This document shows positions 9,619-18,915 of a DNA stretch of 64,000 bases, one piece after another; the first letter of the stretch is position 1, and each line of letters opens with the position of its first letter. This stretch comes from G020348185 sp964525045 (GTDB lineage: Bacteria > Nitrospirota > Nitrospiria > Nitrospirales > UBA8639), in assembly GCA_964525045.1 (NCBI GenBank), contig CAZGFD010000008.1:62001-126000 (forward strand). Direction: 5' to 3'. The translations under genes were made by a program, and so were the position numbers. Under the pieces are notes generated by a model. It was not told where the DNA came from. It did no database searches and saw only the letters and a list, made by a program, of their open reading frames with translations.

Positions 9619-10230
9619 TTAAGTAACCCAAAAAGTTGGATCATTTCGAGCAGGGCAGGCCAGTCTCCAAATGCTGCCGATTCATTATCAGGAAGAGTTT
9701 TAAATGACAGCGAGGGGCGTGGCATTGGTGGTTATAGACCCACCGCCACCAATCTACAACAAAACTGCACCAGTACGGGAATGGATCTGCTCTGAGACAA
9801 CGTTAACGCCCGAAGCAAAATTTGTAATAGATAGGTTTGACCTTTCAAGGCCCCTGCCATCCCGTCGTGCTTTGCTCCTGCCATTTGATTGGGTGAGGGG
9901 GGGCGCTATGGATTCTTCATAACTCTGGAACATTGTCGGTTACCTATGTTCACTTTTCCGCATCGCATTTTGTGTTGTTGTTGGAGAATCCATTCCGCTC
10001 GCCCCCTCGCTTAGGTACCTTATCCTTTCATAAAAGCAAAGGCAGTGCCAATCTCTCTACCGGGTCGCCAGAGGGGGCCTGCTCGCCTACCACATGAACC
10101 AGTCCTGAAATACCAAAGACTCTATCACCTTGGGAAAAGCCTGATATTTCTATAAATTATCGACTGAGCCCCAGATCGATCTGCAAAATTGGTAAAGGGC
10201 TATTCGAAATTATCAAATTCCTCCTAAACG
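9619..10230. other. Long intergenic stretch without a convincing gene
   Basis: No open frame here has a recognisable domain or a good ribosome-binding site; a 72-codon frame at 9704 looks accidental. The right part leads into the sigma-54-type control region at 10231-10335. Confidence 0.5.
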
Positions 10231-10267
10231 GTATCGGAAGAGATACAATAAGTATCCATTTCTTAAC
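10231..10267 (+). promoter_or_regulatory. Tandem GTATC..GATAC dyads (candidate activator site, copy 1)
   Basis: The dyad GTATCGGAAGAGATAC (10231-10246) is followed exactly 21 bp later by a half-dyad GTATCC (10252). The pair lies 53-89 bp upstream of a GG-N10-GC promoter core at 10320. The same arrangement recurs at 37917 and 42242. Confidence 0.65.
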
Positions 10268-10319
10268 AACTCTCTCATATAAAATCTTCAGAATCATAAG
10301 AAAAAGCCGTGTTTCCTCA

Positions 10320-10335
10320 TGGCATACTTCCTGCT
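10320..10335 (+). promoter_or_regulatory. Sigma-54-type -24/-12 promoter
   Basis: TGGCATACTTCCTGCT has the GG-N10-GC core and fits TGGCAC-N5-TTGCW at most positions. It faces the receiver gene at 10598 and rpoN behind it, with a leader of roughly 250 bases. Confidence 0.6.
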
Positions 10336-10597
10336 ATTCCTTCAAGCCAAGTACAACACGACGAACGGTTAAACCAAAAGGGGCAGGTCACCTCAACCAG
10401 ACATTTCCAGACTTTGGAGGCTCTTCGGAGACAAAAACATGACTTCCAGACCCCGGTCAGCAGCCACCGCAACCAGCATTGTGATTTTTTTTAGGGTTGC
10501 ACGCCATTGGGACCATAAAAAGGAGTGAGGATGAAAGTCTGTGAAACTCGGCTGGACAACAAACCCAAGTCTTTATTTTAACCAACAGGAGGGCACC

Positions 10598-11086
10598 ATG
10601 GAACGTGATTACACATCACCTCATTCAACCTGCACACTTCCTTCGTTTGAGGAAAGTTCTCAACGAACTGCCGGAATGTTTCCGGGTAAGACTTGTAGTG
10701 GCGGGGTATTAGTTGTGGACGATGAACCGGACGTTCGAAAGGTCGTCCGTATGACCTTGGAAAAAGTTGGCTATCATGTTGTCGAGGCAGAAGACGGGAA
10801 ACAGGCCATGGAAGCTATTCACACCGGGGAAAACCCCATGGTCTTAGACGTCATTATCACAGATATCCGCATGCCAAATGTCAACGGGATTGAAGCCATT
10901 ACCTATTTTAAAAAAGAATGGCCGAGTGTGCCCCTGATCGTACTAACCGGATTTCCGGATATTGAGATGGCGACCACCATGATGCAACAGGGTGTGCACA
11001 GCTATTTGGTTAAACCCGTCGATAGTGAAAAACTTAGAGCCTCCGTGGAACAAGCCATTGAGCACCGAACCATGAATTGGGTCTAA
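10598..11086 (+). CDS. Single-domain response regulator (CheY-like)
   Basis: The ATG at 10598 is preceded by AGGAGGG, a strong ribosome-binding site; an upstream in-frame start at 10541 lacks one. About 40 residues of unstructured N terminus precede a receiver domain with VVDDEPDVRKV, phospho-acceptor Asp in IITDIRMPNVNG, Thr in IVLTGFPD and Lys in YLVKPVDSEKL. There is no output domain, so it acts by protein contact or as a phosphate relay. It sits 165 bp upstream of rpoN behind a sigma-54-type promoter, and may belong to the same regulatory circuit as the NtrC-type activator at 50851; that link is inferred. Confidence 0.88.
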   Translation: MERDYTSPHSTCTLPSFEESSQRTAGMFPGKTCSGGVLVVDDEPDVRKVVRMTLEKVGYHVVEAEDGKQAMEAIHTGENPMVLDVIITDIRMPNVNGIEAITYFKKEWPSVPLIVLTGFPDIEMATTMMQQGVHSYLVKPVDSEKLRASVEQAIEHRTMNWV

Positions 11087-11251
11087 GCATCCGCGTACGA
11101 AGTTCTCAGGTTATTGCAAAATGAAATAGCTTTTGGGGGCCGAAGGGGCATCATTGCAAATGGTAGGCTTTGTTTTTCATGCCAACTGAAGGATTCACCG
11201 GGAAAAATGGCTACAGAGTAAAAAGATGTTAGTTTAGACGGAGGCTGCGGA

Positions 11252-12841
11252 ATGACACCACATATAGATATTAGTCTCAAACCAACGCAGAAACTGGTGA
11301 TGACAGCCGCCCTGCGACAGGCCCTTAAAATTCTGCAGGTTCCTCGTTTGGAGCTCCAAGGGCTGATCAATCTGGAATTGGAAGAGAATCCTCTTCTTGA
11401 GGAAAACGAACCAAGCCCGGAGGAGGAGGAACTTTCCATTGAAGACAACAGGGGGGCAGATGAGGACTTCTCTCAGGAAGAACACAATCAGGATTTTGAA
11501 GATATCAACCTGGATGCCTTTTTTGGCGATCCTGTTGATGGAGACGGTCACGGTCAACAGCCGGTTTTGGAGGATGGTCTGGTTCCCCAGATTGAAAACA
11601 CCTTAGTCTACGAAGGAGATTTGCGCGATCATCTACTTTGGCAACTCCATATGCTACATCTAACCCCCGGGCAACGTGAACTGGCAGAGTACATTATCGG
11701 AAACCTCGATGCCGATGGATTTCTCGTCGCCACTTGCGAAGAGATCCAGGCAATGGGCCGATCCAGCGTCAATTCCTGTGCAGACCGAAACAATGGCTCA
11801 GGGACGGGAAGGGGATACACCCGGGAGGCGGTTGTGGAAGCCTTAGAAATAGTGCGCAGCCTCGACCCGCCTGGCATTGCATTTGGAACGGTGCAAGAGA
11901 GCCTACTATGGCAGCTCGCCATCAGGGGAGAGGGGGAACATTCTCTTGCTCGCCGGATGGTGGCGGAAATGTGGGACGATCTGACCCATGCCAGGTTTGG
12001 AACCATCGCAAAATCTTTCTCTCTACCGCTGGCCCACCTACAACCTGAACTCAAAAAGATCAGCGCCCTTTCACCACATCCTGGTCGCCAGTACAACAAC
12101 ACCCCCACCCACTATGTTGAACCTGATGTCTATATATTGAAGGTCGACAACAGCTACGTTATTCAGCTCAACGACAATGGGCTGCCCCGACTTCGGGTTT
12201 GTCGTGACTACCCCAGGATGCTGAAGGCGTTGCACACCCAGGGATTAGAAAATGAGGCTCAACTGTACATCAAGCGGAAGATGCGGTCCGCGATCGGGCT
12301 ACTGAGGGGGCTGAATCTTCGGCAATGCACCATCTACAAGGTCGCCGCCTCAATTGTAAAACAACAACGTGACTTTCTGGACAACGGTATCGATCACTTG
12401 CGGCCAATGGTTATGCGTAATGTAGCAGAAGATATTAAAATGCACGAATCCACGGTCAGCCGTGTCGTTTCCAACAAATATATGAACACCCCCCGAGGCC
12501 TGTTTCCCATGAAGTTCTTTTTCCACAGCGGAATAGAGTCCGAAGCTCGGGGTGACATCTCCTCGAAATTCATCAAGCAGAAGATCCAACAGTTCATCCA
12601 GGAGGAGGATTGGAACAAGCCGCTAACCGACAACGATCTTAAGGAACTATTAAATTCCGAGGGAGTCCAGGTTGCTCGACGAACCATTACTAAGTACCGG
12701 GAGTACCTTGGGATTGGATCATCTAGCGAGCGTAAACAGATTTTCTATTTTCGAGGAGTAACCCCCAGAGCAGATCAACCACACCGCCAGATGCCACAAC
12801 TTGGACCCGCATCTCAACACAAACCTCAGGCCATCAGTTAA
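11252..12841 (+). CDS. rpoN: RNA polymerase sigma-54 factor
   Basis: A 529-residue RpoN. The N-terminal activator-interacting region is Gln/Leu-rich (LKPTQKLVMTAALRQALKIL then LELEENPLLEE), followed by an acidic linker, the core-binding region, a helix-turn-helix and the diagnostic RpoN box ARRTITKYREY near residue 475. It binds core polymerase and recognises -24/-12 promoters, which open only with an AAA+ activator such as the one at 50851. A short Ser/Gly/Asn-rich insertion (about residues 170-185) interrupts the core-binding region and looks flexible. The C-terminal tail after the box is about 45 residues, longer than usual. Whether the genome has a second rpoN cannot be seen here. Confidence 0.96.
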   Translation: MTPHIDISLKPTQKLVMTAALRQALKILQVPRLELQGLINLELEENPLLEENEPSPEEEELSIEDNRGADEDFSQEEHNQDFEDINLDAFFGDPVDGDGHGQQPVLEDGLVPQIENTLVYEGDLRDHLLWQLHMLHLTPGQRELAEYIIGNLDADGFLVATCEEIQAMGRSSVNSCADRNNGSGTGRGYTREAVVEALEIVRSLDPPGIAFGTVQESLLWQLAIRGEGEHSLARRMVAEMWDDLTHARFGTIAKSFSLPLAHLQPELKKISALSPHPGRQYNNTPTHYVEPDVYILKVDNSYVIQLNDNGLPRLRVCRDYPRMLKALHTQGLENEAQLYIKRKMRSAIGLLRGLNLRQCTIYKVAASIVKQQRDFLDNGIDHLRPMVMRNVAEDIKMHESTVSRVVSNKYMNTPRGLFPMKFFFHSGIESEARGDISSKFIKQKIQQFIQEEDWNKPLTDNDLKELLNSEGVQVARRTITKYREYLGIGSSSERKQIFYFRGVTPRADQPHRQMPQLGPASQHKPQAIS

Positions 12842-13461
12842 ATGACCTCAATTGAGTGACTCTCTCCCACCAAACCGGACCGGCCAGAACTTTAGAAATC
12901 GGATAGGCTGGAGATGAACCGAAAGGGGAGGATGAAGGAAGCAGAGTATGTTGAACCGCATAAGGTCTTTGCGTCGCCCCAAGTTGAAAATGAAAAAAGA
13001 AATTTGCACCCGCAGGGGTATTTCATTCCATTAAATCGCTCTTACTATGGTAAGTCTTTTAAGGCAAACAAAACGCCGCAAGATAATTCTCAATTGGCAA
13101 CAAGCGGAGTTAGGACGCCTATACGGGAGGGGATTAAAAGGGGAAATTACACGCAGGATAATTATTGGGATTTAGTCTCCATATTTCTTTTTCAATTTAA
13201 TTATAAATAGTCAATTATTGATTTTTTTGGCTGGGGCTATTGGACGATCTTAGAACTTTGCTGAAAATCTCGGCGGGAAAGCGATAACGCTGGTAGCTGG
13301 GCGCTAGGTTTTTCATGCTGCCCAGTCTGCCAAAAGCGATTCAAATTAAAAATCCTTTCAGATGTGTCCACAATTTCGGAGCAAGACCAATCCTTCATGT
13401 TCCCAACTCAGGGGAAAAATAAAGTGACGGTCAGTTTGTGTTTCCCATCACTTCTGATCCG
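12842..13461. other. Intergenic region with one doubtful short frame
   Basis: A 98-codon plus-strand frame at 12914-13210 has no recognisable motif, a Lys/Asn-rich composition and an AT-rich end unlike its neighbours, so I do not call it a gene. Nothing else is seen between rpoN and the convergent ebo cluster. Confidence 0.4.
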
Positions 13462-14334
13462 TTAGGTGCCGGGGACTAATCGCTGAAGGGCAAGGGTCAC
13501 TATAAAAGCCGCAATGGCCAAAAGCCCAGAACTGTGGCTGCCCCACTTAATGATGAAAATCGCATCAAGGAGAGAGATTCCCGCAATCAGAGTGCTAACC
13601 GCACGGCCAATATCACCAGGGTGACGTCGCTGGATCAACCACAAGACGGAGATGGCTAGTCCTAACAACCCACACCAGACAACAGCTGTCAACGCGTCCT
13701 CTAATGCATAGGGGAAAAAGTAGAGAAAAGGTAAAGCGAGAAACCCGAGCGGCCAAAGATTCTTCACACGGTCCAAGGTTTCTTGTTTGGCAATATACGT
13801 CAGACCAATGAGCCAACTGACTAATACCAATCCCCCCCAAAACACTTCCGAGGATGGGTGAGTCGAGATGGCGAAAGCCGCGGTGATGTAAACCATCATT
13901 CGGCAAGCCCCCATGATGAGCGGACTGAAGGGATTGTTTTTGTGATGCCAATCGTACAACATGATCAAACCACATAGAATCACCCCAGCCATAACCGGGG
14001 CAGGGCCAGTTCTCGTTGGAGACAGGTAACCGATCCCGGCAAGAATCAAGACCCCACTTGCTAACATGACCCCACCTAAACGAAAGACGGTCTTTGCTGT
14101 GACTTCCTGGCTCGGAATGGGACGGTTTGGACGCTCGACAGCGTCAATCTCCGAATCGAAGGCATCGTTAAGAAACATGCCTGCGACATAAAATAGGGAC
14201 AAGGCGAGCATGAGCGGAGCAATACGGAGATCCCACACGTAGCCGCCGCTTAACGCCACACCAGCTAAAATGTTTGACCACACCGTGGGAAGATTGGAAA
14301 CCCGCCCGAGCTTCAAGGCTACTGACAAGTTCAT
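13462..14334 (-). CDS. eboC: UbiA-family prenyltransferase EboC
   Basis: The start at 14334 (MNLSVALKLGRVSNLPT) is preferred because it lies 2 bp after the eboE stop; a longer frame from 14373 would overlap eboE. The protein is all-helical with about eight membrane segments and the UbiA first Asp-rich motif NDAFDSEIDAVERPNRPIP near residue 60. A second Asp-containing loop is less clear. The family transfers a prenyl chain to an acceptor at the inner membrane. It is the last gene of the six-gene ebo set (eboA-B-F-D-E-C here). The ebo cluster is known from cyanobacteria (scytonemin precursor export), Pseudomonas and eustigmatophyte plastids; the real acceptor is unknown. Confidence 0.9.
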   Translation of the reverse strand: MNLSVALKLGRVSNLPTVWSNILAGVALSGGYVWDLRIAPLMLALSLFYVAGMFLNDAFDSEIDAVERPNRPIPSQEVTAKTVFRLGGVMLASGVLILAGIGYLSPTRTGPAPVMAGVILCGLIMLYDWHHKNNPFSPLIMGACRMMVYITAAFAISTHPSSEVFWGGLVLVSWLIGLTYIAKQETLDRVKNLWPLGFLALPFLYFFPYALEDALTAVVWCGLLGLAISVLWLIQRRHPGDIGRAVSTLIAGISLLDAIFIIKWGSHSSGLLAIAAFIVTLALQRLVPGT

Positions 14335-14336
14335 GA

Positions 14337-15536
14337 TTACAACTGGCCTTGCACCCATTCGAGCTCTCGGCATATGGCATGAACAACTTCGCCGTTTTGG
14401 TATTGCGGTGGCGTCACGCCCCAGGTGTATGTCTCAACTTCCAAATGAGGGGAAACAGGTTGTGTCCGATGGATTTCAAGCACTTCTCGTATGAACCCTT
14501 GTGTGGAATGAAATGCACCAAGGTCAGCCAGAAAGATTGGAACATGGAAGTGAATGCGCCACTCTCGAGCTCCATCGGAATGTTTGAATGCTCTCATGGC
14601 CTTGCCTAAATCAAAGTAGCGGACCAGAGTAGACCCGGTACGCTCGACAACCTGGTGGAGGTAAACATGATCGTCGAATTGACGAAGCGCTTGAACCTTC
14701 TCTGGGCTGACGACGGGCAACCGTAACCCTGCGCTGATTTGCATCTTATTAATGTAAATACCGGCGTTGCGTAAGGCCTCAATGCAGGAAGAGGCTTCCT
14801 CGTACTCCACAGCGGCATGACACAGGTCAAGACAGACACCGAGGTGACGTTGCAGTGCTACCTTGGCCTGGGAGATAGGCATTCCAATTTGAGAGGCAAC
14901 CTGTTGAACACTGGATGAGGAAAAAAGATGATCGCGAAAAAATGCAATGGTCTCGTCCACGGTTTCTAGAAAGCAACAGGGTTCCGGTTCCAAAGCCAAT
15001 GAGATGGTCTTGCCAGTCTTAGCCTTGAGCTCAGCGAAATAGATGGCGGCTTCAAGGAATAACTCGGTCATCTGTTCGATTTCCGCGAGCCGGTGAACCT
15101 CTGGCTTGAAAGCGCCAGGGACAGTCGAAATACTCCCGGTCAAAGTCGGATCCAGGGGAAGAAGCGCTGCCAAGATGTCCGCAAGCACTTTCGTATAACG
15201 CAATCGTTCTTCATCACGCCAATCAGGAAGGTAGACTTTTTCCTTCACATGGGTCCCATGAAATTTTCCATGGGGGAACCCGTTTATCGTAAAAATGTAC
15301 AGATTATTAGCCGAAAGAAAGGCTTGAAACTCCTTAAGGTTTTCAGGAGTCTTCAACTCATCCGCGGCCGTGGCTGAAAGCCGAAGCCCCACACCAAAGG
15401 CTTTGGTGGGCGCCACACGCTCTTTCACGGCAAGCACGTAGGTTTCAATATTCCAACGGATTTCACTCCAAGACTCTCCCGGGTGAATATTCGTACAGTA
15501 GGTCAAGTGGACCTTGTTGGAGTCCGCCATTCTCAT
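14337..15536 (-). CDS. eboE: TIM-barrel metabolite traffic protein EboE (sugar isomerase-like)
   Basis: A 399-residue protein with the xylose-isomerase/AP-endonuclease type TIM barrel. It begins with LTYCTNIHPGESW, typical of EboE, and shows metal-ligand style motifs: LALEPEPCCFLET around residue 180 and CLDLCHAAVEYEE near residue 230. Such barrels isomerise or epimerise sugars or cyclitols with a divalent metal. The start overlaps the eboD stop as ATGA and the stop is 2 bp before eboC, so the three are translationally coupled. Its place beside a dehydroquinate-synthase-like enzyme suggests that it acts on a sugar- or cyclitol-like intermediate; the substrate is not known. Confidence 0.88.
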   Translation of the reverse strand: MRMADSNKVHLTYCTNIHPGESWSEIRWNIETYVLAVKERVAPTKAFGVGLRLSATAADELKTPENLKEFQAFLSANNLYIFTINGFPHGKFHGTHVKEKVYLPDWRDEERLRYTKVLADILAALLPLDPTLTGSISTVPGAFKPEVHRLAEIEQMTELFLEAAIYFAELKAKTGKTISLALEPEPCCFLETVDETIAFFRDHLFSSSSVQQVASQIGMPISQAKVALQRHLGVCLDLCHAAVEYEEASSCIEALRNAGIYINKMQISAGLRLPVVSPEKVQALRQFDDHVYLHQVVERTGSTLVRYFDLGKAMRAFKHSDGAREWRIHFHVPIFLADLGAFHSTQGFIREVLEIHRTQPVSPHLEVETYTWGVTPPQYQNGEVVHAICRELEWVQGQL

Positions 15537-17401
15537 AGCCCTCGTTCCCGATCTTCAAGCCAGAGCGTGGCCGTTTCGATTTCTTTGAGATTGAGGTCAT
15601 GTATTTCCACGCTTTTTCCAATATCCGTAAGAAGCGTAATGGAAAGGTCTCCGCCGAGGTGCTCACGAAATTCTCGAATGCCTTCGATGAGTCGTAATTG
15701 CCCATTACCGTTTCTTTCGCGCATAACTGGATGCCAAAGTCGGAATCCCATATTTTCTAACAGTTGGCAAATCCGATATTCCGTTCCTTTGGGAAGAAGC
15801 CCAATTTGCGATGCATATCGCGAGTCCATGGCCATGCCTATGGCCACGGCCTCTCCGTGTCGGAGCTCATGTTTGGTCAATGACTCTAACTTATGGGCGG
15901 ACCAGTGGCCATAATCCAGTGGTCGAGCGTTGCCAGTTTCGAAAGGGTCACCACCGTGAACAATATGATTCAGATGCAGTTCCGCACAGTGTCGAATCAT
16001 ATAAGAGATGACCGTGAAGTCGAATTCATTGAGTGCCGAAACCTGGCGTTCGAGCCACTCAAAAAAGTCTGAGTCTTTTATCAGAGCCACTTTCACGGCC
16101 TCGGCAATGCCCGCGCGGCGGTCACGACCCAAGAGCGTCATCAAAAACTGAAAATCATTTATCACCGCGAAAGGGGGAGCGAACGCCCCGATAAAATTCT
16201 TTGCTTCATGGAAATTCACTCCTGTCTTGACTCCAATCCCCGAGTCATTCTGCGCTAAGACTGTTGTCGGCAACCGAACGAAACGCACACCGCGATGAGT
16301 GGTGGCCACCCCGTATCCAACCGTATCCAGCACGGCCCCTCCCCCAATTGCCAGGACAAAGGAATGTCGATCAACACCGACCTCGAATAGGTGACGGTAC
16401 ACCATCTGAAGAATTTCGGGATTGTTTTTGGATTCCTCACCACCCGGCACCGTGATCAAGCTTGTCGTCAGTCGGAAATGCTTCTCGTGTGCCTCAATAT
16501 ACCCTTTGATATCTTGTTCCAAATTCGGCCAGGCCGCGATGACCCCACTGTCCACAAAAACAGTCAGGCCGTGTCGGCGAGTAGGTTCTTTTTGAGCCAG
16601 GGTTCGAACAAGCAATGGATTTGTGGGGTCGAAAACTCGATTCGTAAAGAAGACTTGATACTGAAAGGGAATGGAAAACCGGGCCTCCACATTTCCTGAA
16701 ATCCATTCAAAGGGAACCCGCTCTTTCCTAGTTTCCCGATCTCCCAGGAAGCAGGCCTTTCGAATGTTTCCTTTGAAAAACAGGACGCCGGCAAGAACCA
16801 TCGCAACCCCAGGCACCAGGATGGCTCCGGCAACCGCCATCAAAAATGAATTCGCCTCATAGGCAAAGGCTCCAATTGCAGAATACACAAGGGAAATCCC
16901 CAGATTCCCGAGTCCGGTCACGATCAAAAACATCCGCGGAGGAACTTGGGTCAATCCCGCCGAAAGCACGGATGCCTCGGAAAGAACCGGAACAGCACGG
17001 GTGACCATGAGAACAATCGCACCATACTGATGGCCAAGTCGTTTGGCCTTTTCAAGCTCTGGCTCTCCAACCAAATAGTGTGCGGCAGGAGTGCCGATGG
17101 TCGTGCCAAGCCAGTAGCCCATCACGCACCCAAGAGACAGACCCACCCAGCAGGTTAAAGTGCCAGCCCCAAACCCTAGTAAGCTTCCAGCGGTGGTGCT
17201 CACAATACTCGAAGGGATAGGAAGAACTACATCTGAAGCTAAAAGAATAGCGATAAATCCAGCAAGCCAATTGGGATCTTGGTTGGCGGCTAAAGTGTCC
17301 TGGAAGACCCTGGTAGTGATTTCTTCAAAAATGATGAATGGAATAATAATGAAGAGGAAAAGGCTGAACAATAATCCGAGCCATCGCTGTAATGCAGGCA
17401 T
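15533..17401 (-). CDS. eboD: EboD: DedA/VTT membrane domain fused to a 3-dehydroquinate synthase-like enzyme
   Basis: A 622-residue fusion. Residues 1-210 are hydrophobic with the VTT/DedA layout: a re-entrant loop LPIPSS, the Gly-rich helix GSLLGFGAGTLTCWVGLSLG, an Arg-Pro segment (TRAVPVLSEA) and further helices. Residues about 240-622 form a dehydroquinate-synthase-like domain with the NAD-binding GGGAVLDTVGY near residue 353, LPTTVLAQNDSGIGVKTGVN, and metal-binding His residues (HWSAHKLE, RHGEAVAIG). EboD proteins are usually the enzyme alone, about 400 residues. DedA proteins include undecaprenyl-phosphate and lipid translocases, so the fusion ties cyclitol chemistry to a membrane lipid step. 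ATGA overlap with eboE. Confidence 0.9.
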   Translation of the reverse strand: MPALQRWLGLLFSLFLFIIIPFIIFEEITTRVFQDTLAANQDPNWLAGFIAILLASDVVLPIPSSIVSTTAGSLLGFGAGTLTCWVGLSLGCVMGYWLGTTIGTPAAHYLVGEPELEKAKRLGHQYGAIVLMVTRAVPVLSEASVLSAGLTQVPPRMFLIVTGLGNLGISLVYSAIGAFAYEANSFLMAVAGAILVPGVAMVLAGVLFFKGNIRKACFLGDRETRKERVPFEWISGNVEARFSIPFQYQVFFTNRVFDPTNPLLVRTLAQKEPTRRHGLTVFVDSGVIAAWPNLEQDIKGYIEAHEKHFRLTTSLITVPGGEESKNNPEILQMVYRHLFEVGVDRHSFVLAIGGGAVLDTVGYGVATTHRGVRFVRLPTTVLAQNDSGIGVKTGVNFHEAKNFIGAFAPPFAVINDFQFLMTLLGRDRRAGIAEAVKVALIKDSDFFEWLERQVSALNEFDFTVISYMIRHCAELHLNHIVHGGDPFETGNARPLDYGHWSAHKLESLTKHELRHGEAVAIGMAMDSRYASQIGLLPKGTEYRICQLLENMGFRLWHPVMRERNGNGQLRLIEGIREFREHLGGDLSITLLTDIGKSVEIHDLNLKEIETATLWLEDRERGL

Positions 17402-17531
17402 CGTTAGTTTTTCGTTTTTCTATTCAAGAAATTTACTTTCCAGCATCAATTGTTTCAGAATCCAACCATGGTATCGGATGACAACGCTGAGAAAAATGAA
17501 CTGAGTCAGAAAAAACCATTCTCACATGTCG

Positions 17532-18905
17532 TCAATGAAAAAGATGTTGAAGGATAATCGATTTAACTTGTGTTGCAAAAATTGAACCGTTGGGGACCAA
17601 ACTTGGTTCAGAAGTTATAAGAAGCGGCCCGGCTTCGGGTTTGTCGGTGACCCGTCCATGAGAACCCTGAGGCAAGGATGCATCTAATCCAATGACATCC
17701 ATTAAAGTTCGAAATCCCAACTGTTTTTTCAAAAGACGCGCCCCGACCTTCAGCTTTGGAAATGATAAAGTCGGATCGAGAAACAGTTCAACCGGGTCAT
17801 ACCCCGGTTTGCGGTGAATATCAACCGTTCGAGCAAAATCTGGCGCCCGGTTATCCTCTAGCCAATAATAATAAGTGAACCACCGGTCCACTCGACTAAT
17901 GGCCACCAATTCCCCAGATCGAGAGTGATTCAGCCCGTATTGGCGTTTCCCTTCTTCATCCAGGACAGCCTCCACTCCATCCAGGGTTTCTAATAGATTT
18001 TTAACCCCTTTTATGCGATCAGGCGACTGAACATACACATGCGCAACTTGGTGGTCTGCCACGGCAAAGGCTTCCGAGGCACCGCCGTCAAGTAATTCAT
18101 GGCCCAACTCCTCTCGAACATGGAGGAACCCGGCTTGTCGCAAGGCGCGGTTAATATGGACAGGACCATTGACCTTCGTCACCCCATATTCAGACAGGAC
18201 AATGACATGCGTGTCATCAGCTTGAACGCGCTTGATTATTTCACCACATAAAGCGTCTACGGCCCGAAGATCTTGTTGAAGGTCTTCATGATCAGGTCCA
18301 AGACGTTGCAGGTTGTAATCCAGGAAAGGCAAGTAGAGGAACGTGAGAGTCGGCTTATACGTGTCGTAGATATAAAGCGTGCAGTCAGCAATCCATCGAC
18401 TGGAAACAAGGTCTGCGGCTGGTCCCCAAAATCGAAAAAGAGGGAATGCCCCAAATTTCGCGTTGAGTTCATCTCGTAGCGCGGACGGTTGAGTATAAAT
18501 ATCCGGAATTTTTCGACCATCGGCAGGATACATGGGACGCGGAGTTACCGAATAGTCGGCCGACGAATACATGTTGTACCACCAGAAAAGCTTGGCGCAG
18601 GTAAAACCAGGATTGATGCGACGAGCCGCGTCCCAGATTTTTTCACCTTCCACCAGCCGATTGGATTGACGCCAAAACCAGACTTCACTGAGGTCGCGGT
18701 AATACCAGCCATTTCCGACGATTCCATGGTCTCGAGGTAGAAGCCCCGTCGTCATGGTTGCTTGCACGGAACACGTGACCGCGGGCGTGATGGTCTGGAG
18801 ATGATGGAGTCCGCCCTGCTTGCTTAGGTTGTATAAATTGGGAGTGTGGGGACCAAGAAGATTTTTGGTGAGTCCCACGACATTGAGCACAACCGTGGGA
18901 CTCAT
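17532..18905 (-). CDS. eboF: Alkaline phosphatase superfamily phosphodiesterase EboF
   Basis: The start at 18905 (MSPTVVLNVVGLT) sits 10 bp after the eboB stop; the upstream extension to 19007 would overlap eboB. The 457-residue protein belongs to the nucleotide pyrophosphatase/phosphodiesterase branch: a nucleophile region PAVTCSVQATMTTG about residue 42, GIVGNGWY, the metal site FLPFLDYNLQRLG-like segment, LSEYGVTKV, and a C-terminal GSHGR with metal His. It should hydrolyse a phosphodiester or pyrophosphate, maybe removing an activating group from the ebo product. A 130-bp gap separates it from eboD, so an internal promoter is possible. The location of the enzyme is unclear as no signal peptide is seen. 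Confidence 0.85.
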   Translation of the reverse strand: MSPTVVLNVVGLTKNLLGPHTPNLYNLSKQGGLHHLQTITPAVTCSVQATMTTGLLPRDHGIVGNGWYYRDLSEVWFWRQSNRLVEGEKIWDAARRINPGFTCAKLFWWYNMYSSADYSVTPRPMYPADGRKIPDIYTQPSALRDELNAKFGAFPLFRFWGPAADLVSSRWIADCTLYIYDTYKPTLTFLYLPFLDYNLQRLGPDHEDLQQDLRAVDALCGEIIKRVQADDTHVIVLSEYGVTKVNGPVHINRALRQAGFLHVREELGHELLDGGASEAFAVADHQVAHVYVQSPDRIKGVKNLLETLDGVEAVLDEEGKRQYGLNHSRSGELVAISRVDRWFTYYYWLEDNRAPDFARTVDIHRKPGYDPVELFLDPTLSFPKLKVGARLLKKQLGFRTLMDVIGLDASLPQGSHGRVTDKPEAGPLLITSEPSLVPNGSIFATQVKSIILQHLFH

Positions 18906-18915
18906 TCTACTCAAA

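Noticed and set aside
9704..9922. 72-codon plus-strand open frame
   Set aside because: No motif, no ribosome-binding site and Pro-rich accidental composition.
12914..13210. 98-codon plus-strand open frame after rpoN
   Set aside because: No recognisable motif; Lys/Asn-rich composition and AT-rich end differ from the neighbouring genes.
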